A stretch of 9,835 bases of DNA from Lachnoclostridium sp. UBA933 (GTDB lineage Bacteria > Bacillota > Clostridia > Lachnospirales > Lachnospiraceae), in contig DBDL01000072.1 in NCBI GenBank assembly GCA_002293545.1, forward strand, positions 1 to 9,835. Direction: 5' to 3'. A program made the translations under genes and the position numbers. Within the stretch, counting starts at the first letter, position 1. Every line of letters begins with the position of its first letter. The notes below the pieces were generated by a model that made no database searches, had not been told where the DNA came from, and was given only the letters and a program-made list of their open reading frames with translations. Positions 1-6,397 of the stretch are shown here, piece by piece.

Positions 1-773
1 TCCTGAAACGGCGGCGCCACTTTATTCTTAACTACTTTCACCCTTACGCGGTTTCCGACTTTATCACCGCTTTGCTTTAATGTTTCTATTCTTCTGACGT
101 CCAAACGTATGGAAGCATAAAATTTAAGCGCACGGCCTCCGGTCGTTGTTTCGGGACTGCCGAACATCACACCGATTTTTTCACGCAGCTGGTTGATAAA
201 AATAACAATGCAATTTGATTTATTAATAACACTTGTCAGTTTCCGTAATGCCTGTGACATTAAACGCGCCTGCAGTCCCACATGGGATTGCCCCATAATA
301 CCGTCAATTTCTTCTTTCGGTACAAGTGCCGCCACCGAATCGACAATGACAATATCTACCGCTCCGGAACGAACCATTGCTTCTGTTATTTCTAATGCCT
401 GCTCTCCGCTGTCCGGCTGGGAGATATATAATTCATTAATATCTACTCCGATTTTTTGGGCATAAACAGGGTCCAATGCATGTTCGGCATCAATAAATCC
501 GGCAATTCCGCCGCTTTTTTGAACTTCTGCCACCATATGCAATGCTACTGTTGTTTTACCGCTGGACTCCGGTCCGTATATTTCTACAATCCGTCCTTTC
601 GGAATCCCGCCTACCCCCAATGCGATGTCTAAACTGAGTGATCCGGTCGGTACCGTATCAATATGGAAATCTGCATTTTTATCTCCTAGTTTCATTACGG
701 AACCCTGACCGTATTGCTTCTCAATCTGAGCAATCGCCGTTTCCAGAGCTTTTATCTTGTTTTGATCTGACAT
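1..773 (-). CDS. recA: RecA recombinase, C-terminal part cut by the window edge
   Basis: RecA polymerises on single-stranded DNA, drives ATP-dependent homologous pairing and strand exchange, and triggers LexA self-cleavage in the SOS response; it acts in the cytoplasm on DNA. The 257 visible codons start [20 protein letters not shown] and carry the Walker A motif GPESSGKT (residues 67-74), a Walker B region IVIVDS (141-146), the [14 protein letters not shown] helix after loop L1 (166-179) and loop L2 around [12 protein letters not shown] with [13 protein letters not shown] (194-219). The family is about 350 residues long, so roughly the last quarter lies beyond position 1. The start is set by a GGAGG site 7 bases upstream of ATG (773-771). 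The upstream region holds a LexA box and two promoters. L1 reads IMGQSH where many homologues have an acidic residue before SH; otherwise nothing is unusual. Family assignment is certain. Confidence 0.99.
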   Translation of the reverse strand, partial: MSDQNKIKALETAIAQIEKQYGQGSVMKLGDKNADFHIDTVPTGSLSLDIALGVGGIPKGRIVEIYGPESSGKTTVALHMVAEVQKSGGIAGFIDAEHALDPVYAQKIGVDINELYISQPDSGEQALEITEAMVRSGAVDIVIVDSVAALVPKEEIDGIMGQSHVGLQARLMSQALRKLTSVINKSNCIVIFINQLREKIGVMFGSPETTTGGRALKFYASIRLDVRRIETLKQSGDKVGNRVRVKVVKNKVAPPFQ

Positions 774-812
774 AAATTATCCTCCAAACTAATCATTTGA
801 TAACACATTCAG

Positions 813-826
813 CGAACGAATGTTCT
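813..826. promoter_or_regulatory. LexA (DinR) operator of recA
   Basis: The palindrome CGAACGAATGTTCT matches the Gram-positive LexA consensus CGAACRNRYGTTYC at all but the last base. It lies just downstream of the predicted start point of the proximal recA promoter, where a bound repressor would block initiation or early elongation. This is the expected arrangement for recA in Firmicutes and supports SOS autoregulation. Confidence 0.85.
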
Positions 827-837
827 GTTTTAGGTTA

Positions 838-866
838 ATAGTAACGCATTCACTGCAAACTGTCAA
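838..866 (-). promoter_or_regulatory. Proximal recA promoter (sigmaA-like)
   Basis: On the minus strand a perfect -35 box TTGACA (866-861) is followed after 17 bases by TACTAT (843-838, 4 of 6 matches to TATAAT). Transcription would start near 831, just upstream of the LexA box and about 58 bases before the recA start codon. The position relative to the operator supports this as the SOS-controlled promoter. Confidence 0.75.
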
Positions 867-955
867 TAACTTTTTGGGATTTTCTTCGATGTTCGCTAAT
901 TTTTGATTCACATTTTGAAATTTACAGAAAACAGAAGTAACTTCACGATGGAATT

Positions 956-984
956 ATCATATCACAGGGAGCTTTATACGTCAA
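956..984 (-). promoter_or_regulatory. Strong distal promoter reading toward recA
   Basis: On the minus strand TTGACG (984-979, 5 of 6) and TATGAT (961-956, 5 of 6) are separated by exactly 17 bases. A TG dinucleotide one base before the -10 box makes it an extended -10. By sequence it is the strongest promoter in the window. It lies downstream of the copA stop codon, so it reads into recA with a leader of about 175 bases. No open reading frame of useful length and no obvious terminator lies between it and the proximal promoter, so an additional recA promoter is the simplest reading; a small RNA is possible. Confidence 0.6.
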
Positions 985-1042
985 GAAATGCTTTCAATTG
1001 TTGAGGATTGCGTAGCGGTTGTCATCTGCTTATCAGTGCTTT

Positions 1043-3277
1043 TTACTTTTCCCTGACTTTATATTTTTTCAAGCGCAGAACATTCAATAATAACGAAATA
1101 TCACTGAAACACATTGCTGCCGCGGCAATCATCGGATTCAAAAATCCCAGCGCCGCAATCGGTATTCCCAATATGTTATAGCAAAATGCCCAAAATAAAT
1201 TTTGTTTGATATTTTTCATCGTGGCATGGCTCAAATTAACAGCGGCGGGTACATCGGACAAATCCGAATGCATAAGAACGATATCCGCCGACTCCATTGC
1301 CACATCCGTACCGGAACCAATCGCAATGCCAACGTCGGCTCTTGCCAGTGCGGGCGCGTCATTGATTCCGTCGCCTACCATTGCTGCTTTACAGCCTTCT
1401 TCCTGAAGCTTTTTTATTTCTTTTTCTTTATCCTGCGGCAGCACTTCCGACAATACCCGGTCAATACCGATTTGACTTGCAATCGTGTCTGCTGTTTTAT
1501 GATTATCACCTGTAATCATCATGGTTTTTATGCCCATCTGATGGAGTTTTTCGATTGCTTTTTTACTGGATGCTTTTACGATATCCGCTACGGCTATCAT
1601 TCCTTTGACCTCACCGTCTGCGGCAATTATCACAGGCGTTTTCCCTTCATCGGATAAATGCTCCGATACTTCTTTTAATGAGTTTAATTGGATTCCCCGT
1701 TCTTTCATTAGCCTTTGATTCCCAATAAGAATATTCCTGCCTTCGATAACGGCTTCGATACCAAATCCTGTGATTGATTGGAAATGCTCTGTTTCTGACA
1801 GAGCCAAACCTTGACGTGCTGCCTCATTGACAATGGCTTGCCCTAACGGGTGCTCCGATCCTTTTTCTGCGGAGGCCGCCATTTTTAACAGATCCTCCCT
1901 TTCCCCATCCCATGCGATAATATCTGTCACAACCGGTTTCCCTTCCGTAACCGTACCTGTTTTGTCAAAAACAACCGTATCTATTTTGTATGCTGTTTCT
2001 AATGCTTCACCGCTTTTGATCAGGATTCCGTTTTCGGCGCCTTTTCCTGTTCCGACCATAACGGCGGCAGGCGTTGCCAATCCAAGGGCACACGGACAGG
2101 CAATCACCAGAACCGAAATGAAATTCGTCAAGGCAAGCCTCATATTACCGTCACCGGCAAACAGCCATACAATACCGGTGATCAGCGCGATCACACATAC
2201 AATCGGAACGAAATACCCGGACACGATGTCCGCAGCTTTCGCAATCGGCGCTTTGCTGCCCTGCGCTTCCTCTACCAGCTTAATGATTTGAGCCAGTGCC
2301 GTTTCACTTCCTATTTTCTCGGCACGAAACCGAATCAGTCCCGTTGTGTTTATTGAGGCGGCATATACCGGATCCCCGGCATTTTTATCCGCCGGCATAC
2401 TCTCTCCGGTCAGCATTGATTCATTGACTGCTGTCTGTCCGTTTATCACTGTTCCGTCCACCGGTATTTTTTCCCCCGGCTTAACAATAATCATATCGCC
2501 AACCGCTACCTCATCCACAGGGATTTCTTCTTCTTTTCCGTCCCGGAAAAGAACCGCTGTCTTTGGAACAAGTCCCATCAATGATTTGATTGCCTCGCTT
2601 GTTTTCCCTTTCGCAATCATTTCAAGTGTTTCACCAAGTAAAATCAATGCGATGATTACTCCCGCACTTTCATAGTATAAGGATTCCACAGCGTCCGGAT
2701 GACCGGCGGCAATCTGCCATGTATTATACAAACTGTAAAGCATGGCTGCCGACGTACTGATTGCAATCAATGAATCCATATTAGGGCTTCGCCGCCATAA
2801 TGACTGAAAACCGACCGTATAAAAAGTGTACCCCGCGCCGATAATGGGAAGCGTCACAATGAGCTCGGCGATTGCATAAGTTATAGGAGAGTCCGTCATC
2901 ATATGATGAAGCTCCGCTGAAAACGGCAGATTTACGAAACCAATCATAGGAGCCATTGCGAAATATAAGAGCGGAAAAGCAAACGTGGCGGCAATAAGAA
3001 ATCTGATCCATTTTATCCGAATTTCTTTTTGCTTTCTCCTTGTATCTTCATCCAAAGAACTTACCGGCTTTGCCACCTCTGCCGCATATCCTATTTTTTT
3101 AATGCTTTTTGTAATGTCCGATATTCGCAAGAGCTTTGGATTATAAGATACCACGGCTTTTTCAGACGCAAAATTTACTGCCGCGCTCGTCATACCGGTC
3201 ATATTTTTCAGCGTTTTTTCAACTCGGCTTGCGCAGGCGGCACAAGACATTCCTTTTATGTTTAATATTTGATTCAT
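1043..3277 (-). CDS. copA: Copper-exporting P1B-type ATPase (CopA)
   Basis: This membrane pump uses ATP to export Cu(I) from the cytoplasm. In order it shows one N-terminal heavy-metal domain with GMSCAAC (Cys12, Cys15), about eight membrane segments, the actuator motif TGES (290-293), the metal-site CPC (394-396) in the sixth segment, the phosphorylation motif DKTGT (Asp438), SEHP of the nucleotide domain (474-477), GDGIND (635-640) and a YN pair (700-701). CPC plus YN plus a C-terminal Met/Ser motif indicate copper or silver rather than zinc. The C-terminal motif reads MCFSD (722-726), where the family normally has MxxSS. Length (744 residues) is normal for one metal domain. The start is supported by GGAG about 8 bases upstream. 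No CopZ chaperone, CsoR or CopY regulator is adjacent. No convincing terminator was seen after the stop. Confidence 0.96.
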   Translation of the reverse strand: MNQILNIKGMSCAACASRVEKTLKNMTGMTSAAVNFASEKAVVSYNPKLLRISDITKSIKKIGYAAEVAKPVSSLDEDTRRKQKEIRIKWIRFLIAATFAFPLLYFAMAPMIGFVNLPFSAELHHMMTDSPITYAIAELIVTLPIIGAGYTFYTVGFQSLWRRSPNMDSLIAISTSAAMLYSLYNTWQIAAGHPDAVESLYYESAGVIIALILLGETLEMIAKGKTSEAIKSLMGLVPKTAVLFRDGKEEEIPVDEVAVGDMIIVKPGEKIPVDGTVINGQTAVNESMLTGESMPADKNAGDPVYAASINTTGLIRFRAEKIGSETALAQIIKLVEEAQGSKAPIAKAADIVSGYFVPIVCVIALITGIVWLFAGDGNMRLALTNFISVLVIACPCALGLATPAAVMVGTGKGAENGILIKSGEALETAYKIDTVVFDKTGTVTEGKPVVTDIIAWDGEREDLLKMAASAEKGSEHPLGQAIVNEAARQGLALSETEHFQSITGFGIEAVIEGRNILIGNQRLMKERGIQLNSLKEVSEHLSDEGKTPVIIAADGEVKGMIAVADIVKASSKKAIEKLHQMGIKTMMITGDNHKTADTIASQIGIDRVLSEVLPQDKEKEIKKLQEEGCKAAMVGDGINDAPALARADVGIAIGSGTDVAMESADIVLMHSDLSDVPAAVNLSHATMKNIKQNLFWAFCYNILGIPIAALGFLNPMIAAAAMCFSDISLLLNVLRLKKYKVREK

Positions 3278-3288
3278 ATTGTTCTCCG

Positions 3289-3311
3289 TTCCTGCACATG
3301 TTTTTGCGCAT
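3289..3311 (-). repeat. 23-nt leader element, copA copy
   Basis: Read on the minus strand this is ATGCG, one variable base (C), AAAAACATGTG, one variable base (C), AGGAA. An almost identical copy (21 of 23 bases) stands before rnhA at 5583-5605. Both copies end 10 or 11 bases before the ATG, so they lie at the same place in the two mRNA leaders, abutting or including the ribosome binding region. The role is unknown. Confidence 0.65.
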
Positions 3312-3345
3312 AAAAAGATTTTGTTAAAAACAATCCTATGATGTT

Positions 3346-3374
3346 ATTATATCATTTATTTTGTGATGAACAAG
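3346..3374 (-). promoter_or_regulatory. Probable copA promoter
   Basis: On the minus strand a perfect TATAAT (3351-3346) lies about 70 bases before the copA start codon. The -35 region is weak: CTTGTT at 17-base spacing (3374-3369) or TTGTTC at 16. A weak -35 fits a promoter needing regulation. A short inverted repeat TTGTT-AAA-AACAA (3321-3333) lies just downstream of the predicted start point and could be an operator. No classical CopY (TACANNTGTA) or CsoR site was recognised. Confidence 0.5.
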
Positions 3375-3446
3375 TAGGCACAATATTGTAATATAATTAC
3401 CGGAAGGGTACTGTTGTTTTTTTATTTTTCATCTGTTAAAATCAAA

Positions 3447-3475
3447 TTGTCAAACAAAAACAGAAAGCATTTATT
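3447..3475 (+). promoter_or_regulatory. Candidate promoter of the glycosyltransferase-regulator pair
   Basis: TTGTCA (3447-3452, 5 of 6) and TTTATT (3470-3475, 4 of 6) are 17 bases apart, placing the start of transcription near 3482, shortly before the AAAGGAG ribosome binding site. A perfect TATAAT at 3392-3397 also lies in this AT-rich gap but has no -35 partner. Which one is used cannot be decided from sequence alone. Confidence 0.35.
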
Positions 3476-3502
3476 TGATTTAATATTAAAGGAGAAGATA
3501 TT

Positions 3503-4561
3503 GTGATAACTGCAATCGGAGTCATAAAAAATTCTGCGGATATTATTGAAAATTGTATACGCTGTAACAGCAATGTGGCAGATAACTTTGTTTTGCTTGA
3601 TAACATGTCAACCGACCGAACCGTCGAAATACTGGAGAGTCTAAAAAGGGAAGGGTTCCAAATCGAAGTAATTCCGGATTATGAAGTTGCACATACACAA
3701 TATAAAAAACTGACGAATCTATTATATTACTGCAAGGAAAAATATAATTCTGATGTCTATATTGCCATTGACGATGATGAGGTTTTATTTGCAGCCGACA
3801 ATAATATGACCGGAAAAAACATTAAGAATTACTTAAAATCCCTCCGGGATAACCGCAGCTTATACCTTATAAAATGGCGGGTTTATTTTCCGTCAGAAAG
3901 TGATGACAGTAATGAGATAAGTCTGCCCAAAAGACAATCCTATTATTTTGACGAATCCCATGTTCCGTACCATAAATGTATTATTCCAAACGCAGTATTA
4001 GAGGATGGATCATTTGTACTGCAGCAAGGGAATCATAGTGCTGTCGGTAATCTGATTGAACACTATTACCTAATTAAGGAGCTGGTAATGGCACATTATC
4101 CCTGCCGTTCCATAGAACAGGTAACAATAAAATCCGTAGTGGGCTGGCTGGCAAATCTGGCGATCCATAAAAGAAACCCCACTTGGTCCCCCCACAGACG
4201 TAAAATGTTTCACATTATTACCTCCGGTACCCCTGTGGATATCGAATTGATGAAATATATGACGTATCAATATCTGGATAACGATTCGGATAATATGATG
4301 ATATCAAAAGGGCAGTTGATTTTGGATGAAAAATGTTTTATGATAAGATATACGGATCAGAATGAATGTAATTCTTTAAAAAGCTTGATTCTTTACAGCG
4401 AAACTTTGGCGGGTAAACTCAGTACCTCCCTGCCCGGACAGTTTTATCAGATACCGGAAGATCCGAAAGCAAGATTTGACGCATTGGTCAAGCTGGCGCT
4501 TTATACGGAGAAAATGGCGATTCAATATGCAAACAGAGAGGCGGCTAAGGATGAACCGTAA
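3503..4561 (+). CDS. GT2-like glycosyltransferase (Glyco_tranf_2_4 type)
   Basis: This is probably a cytoplasmic or membrane-peripheral enzyme that transfers a sugar from a nucleotide sugar; the acceptor is unknown. The N-terminal GT-A fold is visible: strand MITAIGVIKNSADIIENCI (1-19), where KN-(E/S)-ADII is typical of the family, then LLDNMSTDRT (31-40), which binds nucleotide in GT2 enzymes, and IAIDDDEVL (88-95), the likely metal-binding DXD equivalent. After about residue 200 the protein is not recognisable. It has no signal peptide or clear membrane segment. The GTG start at 3503 is chosen because AAAGGAG lies 8 bases upstream. Its last 11 bases overlap the start of the HxlR-type regulator, suggesting translational coupling. 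No other polysaccharide gene is next to it, so a place in a capsule or teichoic-acid pathway would be a guess. Confidence 0.8.
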   Translation: MITAIGVIKNSADIIENCIRCNSNVADNFVLLDNMSTDRTVEILESLKREGFQIEVIPDYEVAHTQYKKLTNLLYYCKEKYNSDVYIAIDDDEVLFAADNNMTGKNIKNYLKSLRDNRSLYLIKWRVYFPSESDDSNEISLPKRQSYYFDESHVPYHKCIIPNAVLEDGSFVLQQGNHSAVGNLIEHYYLIKELVMAHYPCRSIEQVTIKSVVGWLANLAIHKRNPTWSPHRRKMFHIITSGTPVDIELMKYMTYQYLDNDSDNMMISKGQLILDEKCFMIRYTDQNECNSLKSLILYSETLAGKLSTSLPGQFYQIPEDPKARFDALVKLALYTEKMAIQYANREAAKDEP

Positions 4562-4937
4562 GATGAACGACAATGGTACCTATGACTGTGATAATTATAA
4601 TTGCCCGGTTGAAACAACGCTGAAGATGATCGGCGGAAAGTATAAGGCACTTATCTTATGGCATTTACTTGATGGGACTTTGCGCTTCGGGCAGCTTAGC
4701 AGGATGATTCACCGGGCGGCTCCGAAAGTATTGACCGGACAGCTTCGTGAACTGGAAGAAGCAAATCTGATTATCCGGACCGTCTATCCGGTTGTGCCTC
4801 CTAAGGTGGAATACAAATTATCGGAAACCGGTAAAAGCATCCGCCCGATCTTAGAAGCAATGTTCACTTGGGGTTCCGATTATCTGGAACAAAACGGGAA
4901 AACTGCTGATTGTCCAATGGTCCCGGATAATCAGTGA
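4551..4937 (+). CDS. HxlR-family winged-helix transcriptional regulator
   Basis: HxlR/HypR/YodB-type proteins are small dimeric DNA-binding regulators, many of which sense electrophiles, quinones or hypochlorite through an N-terminal cysteine. The 128-residue product carries the family signature from NCPVETTLKMIGGKYKALIL (17-36) through the recognition-helix region LTGQLRELEEANLI to the wing segment VVPPKVEYKLSETG. Cys18 occupies the conserved CPVE position that is the redox-active residue in studied relatives; Cys13 and Cys121 are additional. The start at 4551 is preferred because the homologous region begins soon after, a purine-rich GAGAGG lies about 9 bases upstream, and the in-frame extension back to 4476 runs through the preceding gene. 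ATG at 4563 is an alternative. It is coupled to the glycosyltransferase and converges with rnhA, overlapping it by 7 bases. Its target genes are unknown. Confidence 0.9.
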   Translation: MNRKMNDNGTYDCDNYNCPVETTLKMIGGKYKALILWHLLDGTLRFGQLSRMIHRAAPKVLTGQLRELEEANLIIRTVYPVVPPKVEYKLSETGKSIRPILEAMFTWGSDYLEQNGKTADCPMVPDNQ

Positions 4938-5572
4938 AATGATTTCAGCGACTCTTTTGCCAGTTCATCGGCTAAGTCATTGTAAACATCCCCCGAATGT
5001 CCCTTTACTTTTTTAAAGGTAATGTCTAAGCGGCTGCAAATTGATACATAAAATAATTTGTATGCGGTTGTTCCTTCTTTATTTGTTTTCCAATCGCCCA
5101 GACACCAAGAGGCAATCCCCTGATAATCATGGTACAGGGTTAATTTTTTTGCGTTTACGGATACTGCCCGTTCCATTGCTTTTTTGGCTCCCAAGAGTTC
5201 TCCCGCAACATTACGCATCCCGGCATCGTATTCATCGGTTCCCTTTTCGGATATAAAATCTGCTTTGCCGTCAAAAAAGAAAACCACTCCGCAGCCGTAT
5301 TCACCGCTTGTTTCATTATAGCTTCCGTCAACGTAGGCAATTGCTTGCCCTTCTTCCGCAGGCGGAATTTCAATGGTTTCCTTTGGTGGCTTTCTGCCGC
5401 TCTTTTCCGGAAATTCTTCTCCGGTTATGAAGCTTTCAGCTTCTTCTATCGCAGCAAACCCTTTATACTGGGCATCGGGAAATCCTTCCGTTTGCTTTTT
5501 ACAGTCTTCCCAAGTCAAATAAATCCCCGGTGTAAGTCCCTTTTTTACCGCATAATACTTTTTCTTTGCCAT
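4931..5572 (-). CDS. rnhA: RNase HI with N-terminal viroplasmin-like (hybrid-binding) domain
   Basis: RNase HI cuts the RNA strand of RNA-DNA hybrids, removing R-loops and leftover primers. The first 50 residues (KKKYYAVKKGLTPGIYLTWE to ..YKGFAAIEEAESFI) form the small viroplasmin-like domain that binds hybrids in eukaryotic and many Firmicute enzymes. A short linker rich in Pro, Lys and Glu follows, then the catalytic domain from about residue 77. The four metal-binding carboxylates are visible: Asp82 in YVDGSY, Glu125 in VAGELLGAKKAM, Asp149 in YHDYQG and Asp199 in YNDLAD. His192 in VKGHSGD is the flexible-loop histidine. Length (213) is normal for this architecture. Start: AGAGG lies only a few bases upstream of ATG. 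The stop codon lies within the last bases of the convergent HxlR gene. Function is near certain. Confidence 0.96.
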   Translation of the reverse strand: MAKKKYYAVKKGLTPGIYLTWEDCKKQTEGFPDAQYKGFAAIEEAESFITGEEFPEKSGRKPPKETIEIPPAEEGQAIAYVDGSYNETSGEYGCGVVFFFDGKADFISEKGTDEYDAGMRNVAGELLGAKKAMERAVSVNAKKLTLYHDYQGIASWCLGDWKTNKEGTTAYKLFYVSICSRLDITFKKVKGHSGDVYNDLADELAKESLKSFH

Positions 5573-5582
5573 AATCCTCTCA

Positions 5583-5605
5583 TTCCTTCACATGTTTTTT
5601 CGCAT
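5583..5605 (-). repeat. 23-nt leader element, rnhA copy
   Basis: Read on the minus strand: ATGCG, variable A, AAAAACATGTG, variable A, AGGAA. It matches the copA leader copy (3289-3311) at 21 of 23 positions and ends 10 bases before the rnhA start codon. Both copies could encode Met-Arg-Lys-Asn-Met, but no ribosome binding site precedes that ATG, and here the reading frame ends at once (ATG TGA). Confidence 0.65.
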
Positions 5606-5732
5606 CGCGATCCGATATTGATACACAGGCACAAATTTGATGTGTGAAACGTTTTTTGTTCGCACTGCACCCTCACGTTTTCTGTTTCTTTTGAATATAT
5701 TATCTATAAATTCCTTTGAAAGAAGAATTTTC

Positions 5733-6305
5733 ATGTCAACACGTATTTTTGTAGATCAAGGTCACAATCCTTCCGGATTTAATACCGGAGTGAATGCGTT
5801 TGGTTTAAAGGAACAAGATATCACTTATCTGATCGGCGCTTATTTAGCCGAAATTGCAAAAACCGACCCGCAGCTCGAAATTGCTGTTTCCAGACGTTCC
5901 CCCAACGAAATACTCGGATTTAATGAAAAGTCGGATTTACGGGAACGCACCAATATGGCTGAAAAATGGAAAGCCGATTACTGCCTCTGTATCCATGTCG
6001 GTATCCATGACGACCCGGATACGAACGGAAGTGAGGCTTATGTATTGGAAGAAAATACGAAAGCATTTGCCTTAAGTGAGATAATTCTTTCAGAAATTGC
6101 CGAAACGGTCGGAACCCAGAATAATCATACGCATAAACATGTTACTCCGGCAATATTGAAAAAAACAAAAATACCTGTTGTTTATATAAATCTTGCTTAT
6201 ATTTCAAATTATGAAGATTCGGTTTTACTTGGCAATGCACCTTACCAGTTTGCTCATGCCATTTACAGCGGGTTAAAAAAATATGTCACCGGTTCCATAG
6301 AATGA
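5733..6305 (+). CDS. Amidase_3-like N-acetylmuramoyl-L-alanine amidase homologue with altered active site
   Basis: Amidase_3 enzymes are zinc enzymes that cut the bond between N-acetylmuramic acid and L-alanine in peptidoglycan. The whole 190-residue product is one such domain. Probable zinc ligands are His11 (VDQGHNP), Glu27 (GLKEQDITY) and His88 (CLCIHVG). Near the C-terminus the usual catalytic segment (V-E-L-G-Y-I-S-N type) reads VYINLAYISN, so the catalytic Glu is Asn153; the codon is AAT and the frame is intact on both sides. No signal peptide, membrane segment or wall-binding repeat is present, so export is unexplained; mother-cell release, as for sporulation autolysins, is one possibility. 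The start at 5733 is chosen because homology begins there and AAAGAAG precedes it. Extension upstream to 5637 adds unrelated residues and lacks a ribosome binding site. The activity is uncertain. Confidence 0.8.
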   Translation: MSTRIFVDQGHNPSGFNTGVNAFGLKEQDITYLIGAYLAEIAKTDPQLEIAVSRRSPNEILGFNEKSDLRERTNMAEKWKADYCLCIHVGIHDDPDTNGSEAYVLEENTKAFALSEIILSEIAETVGTQNNHTHKHVTPAILKKTKIPVVYINLAYISNYEDSVLLGNAPYQFAHAIYSGLKKYVTGSIE

Positions 6306-6309
6306 CCTC

Positions 6310-6397
6310 AGTAAACCTGACAATCACCGGTCGGAAAGTTAAATGACGGTAAACCCGACAATTCACAGCCGAAACGTCAAACTGCGGCAAAACCGAC
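6310..6397. repeat. Degenerate 38-bp tandem repeat between convergent genes
   Basis: Three related segments begin at 6310 (AGTAAACCTGAC), 6348 (GGTAAACCCGAC) and 6386 (GGCAAAACCGAC), an exact 38-base period. Similarity of the first two continues through ACAA, TCAC and a GAAA-G-T-AAA tail with small indels. The third copy lies in the last codons of uppP. No clear hairpin terminator was found in this gap. Confidence 0.5.

Noticed and set aside
883..897. GCGAAC half-site upstream of the proximal recA promoter as an extra LexA box
   Set aside because: Only one half-site is present; the partner reads GAAG instead of GTTC.
1827..2291. Plus-strand open frames across copA and recA (for example 193-465, 1202-1657, 1827-2291, 2346-2675)
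   Set aside because: They are antisense to strongly conserved coding sequence, have no ribosome binding sites and give unrecognisable proteins.
3401..3430. TACC-GGTA mini-hairpin followed by a T-rich run as a terminator
   Set aside because: The stem has only four pairs, and no gene on the plus strand ends upstream of it.
4476..4550. Longer HxlR reading frame overlapping the glycosyltransferase by 86 bases
   Set aside because: The added 25 residues are a shadow of the glycosyltransferase frame and do not resemble the regulator family.
5649..5663. Possible second LexA box (CGAAC and GTTTC on the minus strand) upstream of the amidase and rnhA
   Set aside because: The half-sites are separated by seven bases rather than four, so the operator geometry is wrong.
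5637..5732. N-terminal extension of the amidase with a short hydrophobic stretch (FLFLLNILSI) that might be a signal peptide
   Set aside because: There is no ribosome binding site at the upstream ATG, the hydrophobic run is too short and lacks a cleavage site, and family similarity begins exactly at the ATG at 5733.
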